The position numbers and the translations under genes were made by a program. Below are positions 10,878 to 21,338 of a stretch of 64,000 nucleotides of DNA, one piece after another. Under the pieces are notes generated by a model. The model was not told the origin of the DNA. It saw only the letters and a list, made by a program, of their open reading frames with translations, and did no database searches. Origin of the DNA: Allium sativum (Eukaryota; Streptophyta; Magnoliopsida; Asparagales; Amaryllidaceae); NCBI GenBank assembly GCA_030737875.1, contig CM060909.1:32043159-32107158 (forward strand). The letters are read 5' to 3'. Position 1 is the stretch's first letter; every line of letters starts with the position of its first letter.

Positions 10878-10889
10878 TGGTATTAGAGC
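10878..10889 (+). promoter_or_regulatory. Primer binding site (initiator-Met tRNA type)
   Basis: TGGTATTAGAGC, three bases after the LTR end, differs by one base from TGGTATCAGAGC, the complement of the plant initiator-Met tRNA 3' end. Its AGAGC half can pair with GCTCT about 15 bases downstream. Confidence 0.85.
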
Positions 10890-11818
10890 TTTGGTTAAGC
10901 TTAGCTCTGGTATATAACACATTAGCGAACTCGTCAGAGATAGAACCAGTAGTGTCATAGAATGAGTAACTCAGTACAGATAGGATCAGCAATATCCTAG
11001 TATGAGTACAGCAGAATCAGAACAATTCGTTAGAGATGGGGTCAGAAGTGCCTTAGAACGAGTCGAGCGTAATATGTTTTTAAATAACGTATTTGTGATT
11101 ATACATATAGTCTGGTTTTAGAAATATAATTTTTGAATATATAAAAGATATATGTTTGAAAACTTAAAAACAATTTGATTGTTGTTTGTGTTGTGTGATA
11201 GCAGATTTGATTAATTAAATTATTAAAATGATAGTTAATTTAATCAATAATAGAATGAATGGTAGAATTTATTCGATTATGTCACACATTTAACTGATTA
11301 GAAAATAGATAGAAATATATACGTGTGCATTATATATGTTTGAACAGGTAAATGGATAGCTGTTGAGTAAAGAATTTATTTGCGTGCCCGACAAATAGGT
11401 AAACCTTAATGAGTTGGATGCGAAATATTATTATATCAACTCCTGTGAATGCCATTGGATGCGGAGTGCTGGTTTTTCTGTGTGAAATAATAAACGTCGC
11501 CATAGGATAGTAACAATTAATTTCGAACTACACCGCATGGCATGCTTCAGATAATAGGCATACTTCATCATATACCACATAAGCATTTGGAGCTTGTGTG
11601 ACAAGGTGGAAGATCTACCATACGAGCGAGAGGCTTGTATGGCGATGACATTATTTTACAGGTTGAACTGATGACTGATATGGACTATTTAAATTGTAAC
11701 GATTAAATTGCCAGATTAATAAAAACCCCACACGGGTCTAGAGTTGACAATAATCACGTCTCTCTAGTTATTAGATACGGCACATGGACTATTTATTTCC
11801 CACACGGGACGAGGTGAT

Positions 11819-11891
11819 GAGGATTTATCCTCTGGAGCATTTAAAATACACACTCCCTCAGGCTTTGACAGGGTGACGAGAATTTATTCTC
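11819..11891 (+). repeat. Tandem duplicated hairpin in the family 2 centre
   Basis: GAGGAT-TT-ATCCTC (11819-11832) and GAGAAT-TT-ATTCTC (11878-11891) sit in two imperfect repeats of about 59 bp, each followed by GGAG...CTCC. The two stems differ by a matched G-to-A and C-to-T change that keeps pairing. Confidence 0.75.
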
Positions 11892-12179
11892 TGGAGTTAT
11901 TATCAATACACGCTCCCCTGTAAACACCAAAATATATCACTATAAATATGTGTATGCTTATTAGGATTTATTGGGTACCTAATACGGCCCAATAAATTTC
12001 CAAACCTCTCCCCGTACAAAGGAGGCTATGGCGAAATTTTTCGAAAATTCCGGGTGTTAGCCAAATTTTTGAAGAATTCTCAGAAACTGAAAAGTTGGAG
12101 AATTGAAGCCAGACTGAACGTAGAGTTGATTAATCAAACCACTTTCGACTTTGTTCCTTTTCGGGGATGAAAAGTTTTA

Positions 12180-12191
12180 AGTGGGGGAGAT
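12180..12191 (+). promoter_or_regulatory. Polypurine tract of the family 2 element
   Basis: AGTGGGGGAGAT lies directly before the 3' LTR start (TGTAATGACC at 12192), the expected plus-strand primer. Confidence 0.85.
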
Positions 12192-13815
12192 TGTAATGAC
12201 CCAGAAAATCTGAACCAATTAAAAAATTTTAAATTGACTAAAATAATGGATTTTAAATAATTAAAATAAATATTTTAAATAATAGCAATGAAAAGTGAGT
12301 TTGAATCGACGTTTGAAAACAAATATAATTAATTCTAATTATAAACAAGGCCTGAAATGGCGCGGTAGTTTCAAAATTTGAATTCAAACTTTGTCGGACT
12401 GTACCGGGTGCAAAACAAAACGGATTTGAGAGAAACCAAAATTATTTAAATCTGTTAGTGAATATCTTTCTAACGAATCTGAAAAATCGAATTTTCATAG
12501 CGGAAAGCAAAAGTTATGGCCAAATGAATTTTCAGAAAGGTCGCTATGGAATTTATATAGCCCGTGAAATTGGCCATTTTGCATACGACCTCAGAATTCG
12601 ACGAAACCACTTTTGTTGGATCCGGGATGCGAAGTTATTGCTAGGTTTCAAATTTCATAATTTTTGAAGCTAGTATGTGAGCGTGGCAAAGGAAAACGTG
12701 TTTTGGTCAATTACAGTTAAATTGGATCGACCAGAAATGGGCCTTTTTGCAAACAGTCTCAAAATTCGACGAAACTAGTTTTATTGGGACCGTATCGTCA
12801 AAACATAGCCAGATCTATTTTTCTGGAATTTTTCGAATCAGTTTGTGGCCCTGGCAAATTGAAATGTACATTCAAATCGAATATTGAATGTTTTATATTT
12901 TAAACTGAATGGAAACAGACTGAAACATTCGAATGGGCCTACGAAACATATCCCATTGGGTTCGGAATGGGGGTAAAATGCTAGGGATGACAGTTGTTGG
13001 GTTTAGATTGGTGGTCGGGTCAGAAAACCCCTTTAAAACCCACCGACCAATCAGAATTTAAATAAAAAAGGGGGGAAAATCCTTTCTCTCTCCCCGTAAC
13101 AGCCGATCGACGGCGAAAACCCTTCCCGCCGTTCCCATCCACTTTCCGACCAAACCAGGCAAAATTTGCCCCTCCTCCAGTTGAAGATTTTGAAGAGCTC
13201 GAGAAGATCTTCAAATCCATATATTGTTTGTATTTTTTCATTCAACATTCAGGGATATATCGAGCTCGAAAGTTCCGAGCTTCCAACCGTCGCCGCCACT
13301 TCCTTCCAACGTCGAAATGGCCAACTACCCACGGTGCCTGAGCGCCTCTCCTCCCCCTTCGACACTGCGTAGCCCGATCGTTCTATTGAATTACGGATTT
13401 CACGAAATCGCGTGACCTAGTTTTGAACATTTCAGAAAGGTATACAGCTATATATATTTTCAACAGTTTTAACACCTTTAAACCGTTGCAAACTTTGAAA
13501 AATCATATCTTTTTCGTTTCTTGACGAAATTCGATGAAACAGGAAACATCGTGACCGTGTGGACGTCTTCTACATTTTAGAAGAGACCGCATATTTTTCT
13601 GAGCCTTCTGCTATTTTTGGTGGAGTGGAACCCAATGTGAGATTTCTAATTTATAAACGATATGGAAAACGACGATGTATAAATTATATAGTCGATGTAT
13701 GAGTTATATAAGCATTGTACACCTCTTGTATAAGCGTTGTATAAGTTGTACGTTCGATGTATAAGTTATATATGCGTTGTAAAAATTATATATGTGTTGA
13801 AATAGAAGTGAATTG

Positions 13816-13851
<36 letters not shown>

Positions 13852-14709
13852 GCCCCTCGTCCACAAACCATGGACGATATTTATTGGTTGTGATTGGTGT
13901 GAAAATTGATTGATAGCGAATGGTTGATTGGGATTGTTTGTGGTTGATATTGATTGATTGTGGTTGAAAAATACCCGTTTGTGGTTGAGAAATATTTGGT
14001 TGAAACCACATAGGATTAGTTTGTGGAAATGAAATAAATATATACATGCCGCCTGCGTGCGAACTAGATGCATGATCCCCATTGTCAAAAACCGCGAGGT
14101 TTTAAGGTAGAGCGAGGAGCCGTACTAGGGACGGTCCCGGTTTTAACTACCCTGCCGTTATGGTGCCGAAATTTTGAATAATATTCATGTGTTTGAATTA
14201 TTTTCATTTGTTGAAACTATATTTATTCGTTGAATAGAAACCTTCATGTGTTGAATTGAACTTCATTCGTTGAATAGAAATTCATGTGTTGAATGGTATT
14301 CGTGTTTTAAATATAAAAATCACATTTTTATCTATATATATAAACTATAGAAAACCTTCATGTGTTGAATCGATATTCATTCATTGAATAGAAATTCATG
14401 TGTTGAATGGTATTCATATTTTGAAATAAATTGTTTTATAATAAAAATCACCTTTTTATCATCTATATGAACTATGTAAAATGACCTTGTTTTAAAAGAA
14501 ATTGTTTTATAATAAAAATCCTCTTTTAATTACCTATATAAACTATATAAAATAATAGTGTTTTGAAAAGAATTGTTTCACAATAAAAATCATATTTTTA
14601 TTATATACATGAATTGCTAAATATAGTGAAGTGTTGAAATAGAAGATAGTTGGATAAAAATATCATTTTTATCAAATGTATGAAAAGAATATAGCTTTGA
14701 AATCGAGGA

Positions 14710-14749
<40 letters not shown>

Positions 14750-17162
14750 GAATTAAAATATATCGAATAACGACGCTGCAGTTCGTATTTTGAAACCGTG
14801 ATTTCAAACGATTATACCGGGAGATCCGACCATCGGATTTTCCTGAAATCGCAACCGTTGGGTTCGCTTTGGAAATATCTTTCCAACGGCGCCAACTTTG
14901 TAAAAATCCAACGGTTGGATTGTCTAGAATGTTTAATTCAAATCTAAAGAAAAACAGCGCCAGAATCGATTATATATATATATATATAAATGTAATTATA
15001 TTTAATCGAATAACGACGGCGCAGTTCGTATTTTGAAATCGAAACTTCAAACGATTATACCGGGAGATCCGACCGTCGGCTTTTCCCAAAACCGGAACCG
15101 TTGGATTCGTTTTGAAAAGATCTTTCTAATGATGTAAATTTTGTGAAGATCCAATGGTTAGATTTTCAGATATGTGTAAATCAAATCTGAAGAAAAACAG
15201 CGCCACGGTCGCGTTATGGCCCGAAGCGTCGTTTTAAATAAATTGGCTATTTTAAAATAAATAAAAATAGCGATAAATCGTTATAAAATATTATAAACGA
15301 TATGGATGTGATTTAGAAATTTACTGAAGGTTGGCTAAGTCGAATGGTTTCCTGGGTGTTGATCTGATGTTGGTTTCGGCCTTCGGGGTTAATATTTGGG
15401 AAATCTTTCTCTTACTAATCGACGGTTAGTGACTAATGAATTGAAATGATGCGTGTGTATGTTAGTGTTGCACTTATTTATTATATACGCGAGTTGCTCA
15501 GAAAGACCGGGTTTATCCCATTCTGAATAACTGAATCGACGATAAGAAATGGAAGATGAAGACGATGGTCGAAGACCGGAGATCTTCACCTCGTTTGGAT
15601 GGTAACCGAGATCCTGATTGGGAGGCATCCCGAAATATGGATAATGAGTGGTGATCGTCCAGACGTACGTGGTGATCGATGGGTTTGCGAGGTATTTAGT
15701 GCCTCCGGTTTCGTTCAGACCCAGAACGGACTTGTAAATGGACTGTGTGTCTAACATTGGATTTTAATCTGTGTTGATTGATCTCTGTTAAATATACGTA
15801 TATTTGGAGGCGGAGAATTTATTCTTTTACTTAACGCCTTTCTCTGAAACGCACGAGCTCAGAGGTTGTATATCGATGGACATCAGTCGCATGGCATGAA
15901 TTGCTAGTGTGGCATGCCTAAGTGGAAAATGATCAGGGCTTCTGTTGAAAAGCAAAGTCTTGTGGTGATGATCAAAGCACCGCCTGTGTGGCGTAGCTTT
16001 GTGTATAACGTGAATTCGCGAGCCTCACACCCCGGTAGGAACCAGAAACGGGAGCTGGACCTCAGGGAGGACGTGCGTTTTCTTTCTAGCTAAAAGTGGC
16101 GTCAGTGGTTTTACACGCCCTGAGGAGTTTGACTTATGTGGTTGTTGCTGTTGCGAGGCGCCTCGGTTTGATCGGACGATCCGGATCCGATGGAGTCATT
16201 TGTTGGCTCATTTGTGCCCCAAAGGGCGGAGAAACGCATTGTTCAGGCATTATAATCCACTTTGTGTGGACCGGCCCTGACGATCCAAGGTACGGTTGCG
16301 GCTGTACCTGAGACTTGGGCTAGATAGTCTCGAATTCGGTAAGGACTATCTTTTGCCTTGGTTCAAGATGGAAATCCAATTTCCAAATACGTGACTGTGC
16401 GGTTTTGATTGTATACCTATATATAACGACATAGTGGTATGGGACATTAATGTCGTCTATGATTGATAGTTATGATTTGAAATTGTTTTTAAAACATATA
16501 AACACTAGCAATAATATAAAATGCTTTTGTTTTATTCGTATTAAGCATATTTTGGCCGTTATAGGGTAAAAACTCTATCCTCCGGTTTGCGTTGCATTAC
16601 GTGATGGGAACTGAGTCTTATAATGGCATCATCTTTAGAAAAAGCATTGTGATGTTTAAAAGAATGATTTGTTTTAAAGCACTGGAAATCCAATGGAGTA
16701 AACCCGTTCCACGAAAGTGGCGTGGTCCTGTGATTAGCCATATTTGAAATGTGTTGAGTAGATTTCTCATACCAGTCCCATGACTGACTCGTAGATTGTT
16801 TCACTTTCAAACTCGGGTGCCCCTTTTTCTACACGGGCAGCCTTGTATTCAGGTTTAGCAGGCTTTATCTGGATAGCTGGAGCTGGAGATGGATTCTATC
16901 ATTTATCTCTTTTTATGCTGTTCAGCTCCTATTGTACATATTTTGTTTGTTTTCCGCTGTAGACATTTATGTATAGCTGAACTGTAATTGTACTAAGTAA
17001 GATCCTGTATACTGTGTAACTCTGATGATTACTTTTATCCAGTATATTCTATTATTCATCATCTAGTGTATTTATTTAATTCTGTTCTGCTATTTTCTGT
17101 TTCTGTGTTATATTCCAAAGATTACCCTTGTCTCCGTCTGTACGGGAAATGGGGTCATCACA
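12192..17162 (+). repeat. 3' LTR of the family 2 element
   Basis: Partner of 5890-10874; it starts TGTAATGACCC and ends GGTCATCACA, then TSD TTCCT. Its ends are the better preserved pair and define the true termini. Internal landmarks repeat those of the 5' LTR: promoter-like block near 13045-13100, TA tract 13817-13850, mini-hairpins 14170-14430, direct duplication 14765-15205 and hairpin module about 16559-16840. Confidence 0.92.
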
Positions 17163-17167
17163 TTCCT
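17163..17167. repeat. Target-site duplication TTCCT (right copy)
   Basis: It matches 5885-5889 and marks the return to the gypsy untranslated region. Confidence 0.9.
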
Positions 17168-17280
17168 TAAGGACAATGGATGCCTGTGATTGCTAGATGA
17201 ATGTATTATTGTTGGATGTTAGGATATACATTCTTCTTAATTAGAGATTTCGGGGACGAAATCCTTTGAGTAGGGGAGAA
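17168..17280 (+). other. gypsy pre-LTR region and polypurine tract
   Basis: Continuation of the sequence interrupted at 5889. GATTTCGGGGACGAAAT (about 17246-17262) is the motif found before the 3' LTR of Tekay/Del chromoviruses, followed by the purine tract GAGTAGGGGAGAA (17268-17280). Confidence 0.8.
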
Positions 17281-17585
17281 TGTAACATCCTCAAATTTTA
17301 ACGACACTAAAGATGATGAATTAAAGAATAATTAATTCAATATTCGGAATTAAGGGAAAAAGACTGTGCCATTGCATCCGTCTCGAAATTCTGGTCAAGA
17401 TAAACACCTGGTTTGCGTAAAATGGACTTCGTATGAAGAAGTTGTTAAGGCTTGAAGGTTTTATACATATAAGGAGCTTATATGTGTTTGTGTGTATATA
17501 TTAAATAAATATATCAAGAAAATTTGAAAATCAGTTCAAAAATCAAAATTCGCAAGGCAGGAGTTTCAGCGGGGATTTTGTCCAT

Positions 17586-17660
17586 TGGGGGTTGACCTAG
17601 GGGTCGACTTACCAACAGGAGGGTCGACCTAGGGGTCGACCCACCTGATGGGATGTCGAC
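17586..17660. repeat. GTCGACCTAGGGGTCGAC short repeats
   Basis: Palindrome-rich motifs (GGTTGACCTAGGGGTCGACTT, then GGTCGACCTAGGGGTCGACC, then GTCGACCCACC) repeat with short spacers, about 70-140 bp upstream of the TATA box. They are possible protein-binding repeats in U3. Confidence 0.6.
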
Positions 17661-17729
17661 CCACCTATGGCTCTGGAAACTTCTTTTTGAACCAGGATGA
17701 TTTTGGTGTTTGATTCGTTGGTTCTACGC

Positions 17730-17739
17730 TATATAAAGG
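17730..17739 (+). promoter_or_regulatory. TATA box of the gypsy LTR
   Basis: TATATAAAGG about 0.45 kb into the LTR, with a plausible leader downstream. Sequence-based inference only. Confidence 0.6.
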
Positions 17740-20131
17740 ACCATAAACCTAGGTTTTATTAATCTAAAAATGGTGGAAGTGGAGGAGCTCTGCTGCAACG
17801 TAGATTGAATGGCCTAGTCTTCTCCAAAACCAATTCAGCAAGCATTATACAAATTCAACGATTGTATGAATATCCAGCATCCACAAATGGCAGGCTTAAT
17901 GTGGGAGGTCTAGCTTACTATAACCATAAACGAAAATATGGTAATAAATCTTGAATACTTAACCTAGTTGAATCCATTGGGATTGTATGAATATAAACTA
18001 AAGTTGGGGTTAAATAAAATTAGGTGAACAGTGGGTGGGTTAAGTAAATCGGAGGGGGTGGGTAATATTTACATATATGCCCATAAACTTAACCGATAAG
18101 GTTATGTAATTCAAGACACCTAGTGGTATACATAACCGGTAGAAATAATAAAGTTATGTAATTAAAATACACTGTTTAGGTTAAGCATAACTTGTAAGGA
18201 AATCAGACAACTTGTGTAATAAGATAGGAGGTACTTAATTATAAAATAAGTAGTCAAAAAGTCTGGAACCCGCTGATGTGAATAACATGTTTAGGCTTGT
18301 TCTAGGGACAAGTGGAAATTATACCATATGTTATAATTAATGGGTTGAGAAACTTGTTAATGGGCTTTAGTTAAGAAAACTAAGTTAATAAGTAAACAAC
18401 GCTAAGTTGTTGATACGGTGTAAATTGAATTTATGATTAAATAAGAAAGGATGAGGAAAACTTATGAAATAATATAAGTTATATTTAATCAATGACATGT
18501 TAAAAAGGAAACATGTAAAATGAGACGTACTTAATTACACATTAAGTAAGAACACATTATTGTAACTGTGGAATTGGACGATGAAAATATAAAAGGGATT
18601 GTGGATTATAGACCTTGGGCCACAATCTAGAGAATAACATGTTGTGGGCTTATTAATGAACTTAAAGGGGTTAAGTTATATAACCAAAATAATAAGCAAG
18701 AGGAACTTGGTAACTTGATTAAGAATTCAATATGAATGGGAATAACCAAGTTAAAAGGAAACCGAGGAGGAAAAGCAAGCGCGTAATAGAATGATTAGAT
18801 ATAGGGTCTAATAACACAATAAAGTGAGGCGCTTGGACCAGTCCACATGTTTGATGGTGAATAACCCAACGGGGTAGATAATCGAGGTGTTATAAGGCAC
18901 GAGGGGAGCGCACATTCATCTGATTGTTTTGACTGGAAGGGGAAGCACGCGACTTCTTGAGGTACGTAAGGAGCTCCTACTAGTCCTTTGTGCGGTGACA
19001 GATGTCTTAGGCTGTGCTCGCAGAGGTTGGATCCGCGCGTAACTACTAGTTGGGTGGGCCTTGACTGTAGATGTAGCTATGCAGTCAGAATGCCGTGACA
19101 TGGTGACACCAGGGTGGTTCAGCGGTTGCCTCACGAGGAGGCAGAGGGTCACGACCAACAAGGATGGTAGATCGTCAGATACCCGTCATCGGCAGCCAAC
19201 GGGATGCGAAAAGACTAGAGCTAAACCCAAGATGCCATTTCACCTTTCACTATCGAGGCAGGGGTTGAGAGGAGATGCCACATGGATGTTTAGATTGGTT
19301 GTTATTAGGGGAGGTCGCTTAGCTCTTGTAGTCTTTAATAGTTGAGGGAGGGGCCGAGGTGGGGCCACAGCCACCATGGAAAATAGACCCTAGGAATATT
19401 TGTATTTGGAGGCTCTTAAAGGTGGCCTTGTACAAGTATGGAAACGCTCCTGGCCGAGTTCTGTCTTTCTTGTTTAGCCCTGCCACGGAACTCGATGCAC
19501 ATTAGAGGACGTGCGATTGAGGCATCGAGCTACAATTACAGTACATACGTGGAACAGTCTAGAAACATGCATATCTGCTCTGGGTGGTGTATCGTAGACT
19601 AGAGGGCATTATTCCAACAAGGAATTTGATTCGTTCGATGGTGGTAGTCCGTACGCTTACGTACCATAGTAATGAAAAATATATGCGGAACGTAACATTG
19701 TTATATAGAGATCCGTACGTCACTTTGGCGTAGGATGAGGGATTGCGTTCATAATGGTGGAGACCGTGCGAGTGGGGTACCATGGAGTGCATCTCAATAT
19801 TGAGAAACAGCTACATATATTGTATTAGGTGAATCCATGGGAAAGTAAATGGGTACGATGCGTGGATAAGTCTTGAGTTCTACTAACCCAAGTAACCTAA
19901 TAATCAAGAAAATGTAATGGAACGGTATTAGTAAGGATCATTCAATTTCTGATATACTAGTATCGGTGCGGTGTAGAGAAATGTATTTAAGAAGTGCAAT
20001 ATATCATGTTCATCTTATCTTGCTCAGTTCACACTTGTCCTTTTTATTGTTATTGTTATCTTGTTCTTCCAGTTTTTTTATACCTATCATTATACTTTTA
20101 TTTATTTATATTTAAAAGTAACTGGACTCGC

Positions 20132-20146
20132 CAGACTTTATGTCTG
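20132..20146 (+). promoter_or_regulatory. Hairpin CAGAC/GTCTG near the gypsy LTR end
   Basis: CC-AGAC-TTTAT-GTCT-GACC sits about 0.4 kb before the LTR end. Its flanks match the CC-AGTC-CCAT-GACT-GACC hairpin of the giant LTRs, with a paired T-A to A-T swap. The neighbouring stems of the giant-LTR module are not evident here. Confidence 0.45.
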
Positions 20147-20551
20147 ACCCTTTTTGTTTCCTCTTCTCTCTCTTCCGTTTCCCCCGAGGTTCTCAGGGTG
20201 GAAGTGCTTAGAGTTGATTTGGATTCTTTCAGCTTAGCTTGGATTTTGGATATAGATGTACTGCTTTGACTTCTTGTCAACTCTCTTATGGCTTTGCAAG
20301 GGAAATATGGTTTTATACTTTTGTACTCTGATATTTTTGGCAAGATAGATTATTAATGTAATTAGTTACTTTAAGCTTATAATGTATACTTAGTATTTGG
20401 GATCATGATGTTTTGATTTAAATAAAGTTTTTAATCCCGCTGCTATTTTACATGTCTGTCTAGTGATATTATGTTCTTATTTACCTATAACGCTTCATGA
20501 AACTTAATGCATTCCCTTAGTGAGTGACATTAATGGACGTGGGGTGTCACA

Positions 20552-20860
20552 TCTATGTTCTCAGATTTGATTGTATTACCAGATGCATGTAAGGAAGGGT
20601 AATGGCTTAGGAATATGTTAATGGAAATCCCATTGAGGAAGAAGCCATCTTCAGCAGTCTTGATTAACTTTGATAATCGAGCAACGATATATAATGTCTC
20701 CAATAAAATATATAATGGAAAGTCTAGACATGTGAGTCTAAGGAATCAAATGGTAAGACAAGGACTCAAAAGTGGAGTTATAACCATTTACTACATAGAA
20801 ACGAAGAAAAAAAGGCTGACCTACTTACAAAAGGTCTTCCAAAGGCTATGGTTTCTATAA
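20552..20860 (+). pseudogene. copia RNase H C-terminal half (unit A)
   Basis: The frame from 20615 reads MEIPLRKKPSSAVLINFDNR..., followed by KSRHVSLRNQMVR, the end of a copia RNase H. In B and C the equivalent reads INCDNQ or INYDYQ. The upstream catalytic Asp and Glu are lost to the gypsy insertion. A frameshift near 20805 replaces the usual DPLTKGLPKAM ending. Non-functional. Confidence 0.8.
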
Positions 20861-21174
20861 AGTCAAAAGAAATGGGACTAAGGTCTGTGAATGAAGACTG
20901 ATCATCCTTAACAGAAACCAACTTGTGTCTTGAAAAGGATAGATAAAGTTTAATGGGTACCAACAAGTTAAGAGTATGATTATGGAACACTAAATCAATA
21001 ATCCCATAATGTTTAGTGTTGGATTCTGCATGAACAAAGGATGGATAAATATCCTTAATAATTCTAGAAACCTTAAAAGGTGTATCGCAGAAACACCTTA
21101 AGAGACTTACCTATATGAGTATGGAAATCACGCCGTTTCCTAGGAAAGTAAGACTGCTTTCTAAAGAAGACTCT
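20552..21174 (+). mobile_element. Ty1/copia unit A, RNase H end and 3' region (first fragment)
   Basis: Colinear with 56185-56780 of unit B and 61560-62160 of unit C. It starts within RNase H where the gypsy LTR ends, continues through the end of pol (about 20860) and into the 3' untranslated region. It is cut at 21174 by the giant solo LTR and resumes at 28702. Confidence 0.88.
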
Positions 21175-21325
21175 TGTAATAACCCGGAAAATCTGAGCCA
21201 ATTTAAATTTTTTATTTTGGCAATTTTAGTGAATTTTGAATATTTAAAATGATTTATTTTACATAATAATGACGAGAAATTTATTTTGAATAGAATTAGA
21301 ACGTATATATTTATTTGAATCGATG

Positions 21326-21338
21326 TTATTTATTTTTT
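21326..21338. repeat. LINE target-site duplication, left copy (13 bp)
   Basis: TTATTTATTTTTT here and again at 22625-22637, identical over 13 bp, flanking the LINE insert. The A-rich complement suits target-primed reverse transcription. Confidence 0.85.

Larger units (their letters stand above)
10875..12191 (+). other. Non-coding internal region of the family 2 element
   Basis: The 1317 bp between the LTRs have no ORF with any family resemblance. The region starts with the primer site, carries near-repeats of GTCAGAGATAGAA-type sequence at 10930-11060, a tandemly duplicated hairpin at 11819-11891, and ends with a chromovirus-like pre-tract motif and polypurine tract. Such a short centre cannot encode gag-pol, so the element is non-autonomous. 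Confidence 0.85.
5890..17162 (+). mobile_element. Non-autonomous LTR retrotransposon with 5-kb LTRs and a 1.3-kb centre (family 2)
   Basis: Complete element: 5' LTR 5890-10874 (4985 bp), centre 10875-12191 (1317 bp), 3' LTR 12192-17162 (4971 bp), flanked by TSD TTCCT. LTRs begin TGTAATGACC (mutated to TATAATGACC on the left) and end GTCATCACA. The primer site TGGTATTAGAGC follows the 5' LTR, and a polypurine tract precedes the 3' LTR. There is no gag or pol. Pre-tract sequence TTTTCGGGGATGAAAA resembles the Tekay/Del 3' motif, so it probably relies on a gypsy chromovirus for proteins. LTRs differ by a few per cent by eye, so it is older than the element at 42134-55593. Confidence 0.92.
4752..20551 (+). 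mobile_element. Ty3/gypsy retrotransposon remnant with 3' LTR, interrupted by the 5890-17162 element
   Basis: The visible pieces are a broken pol end (5126-5444), an untranslated stretch (5445-5889 continuing at 17168-17280), a polypurine tract and a 3' LTR (17281-20551). The 5' LTR and most of pol are missing or left of the window. The motif TTTCGGGGACGAAAT just before the tract is characteristic of Tekay/Del chromoviruses. The LTR runs directly into a Ty1/copia RNase H sequence at 20552, so the element was inserted in copia unit A. Segment 4752-5125 contains nothing I can identify. Confidence 0.75.
17281..20551 (+). repeat. 3' LTR of the gypsy element (3.27 kb)
   Basis: It starts TGTAACATCC immediately after the polypurine tract and ends GGGTGTCACA at 20551, after which copia RNase H sequence begins. 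No coding frame of interest exists; the frames at 18916-19345 and 19994-20343 overlap each other on both strands and match nothing I know. It contains a TATA box at 17730, a short GTCGAC-rich repeat at 17586-17660 and a CAGAC/GTCTG hairpin at 20132-20146. Its partner LTR is not in the window. Confidence 0.85.

Noticed and set aside
19061..19345. 94-codon ORF in the gypsy LTR
   Set aside because: Overlaps an opposite-strand frame, has no recognised motif, and lies in LTR sequence.
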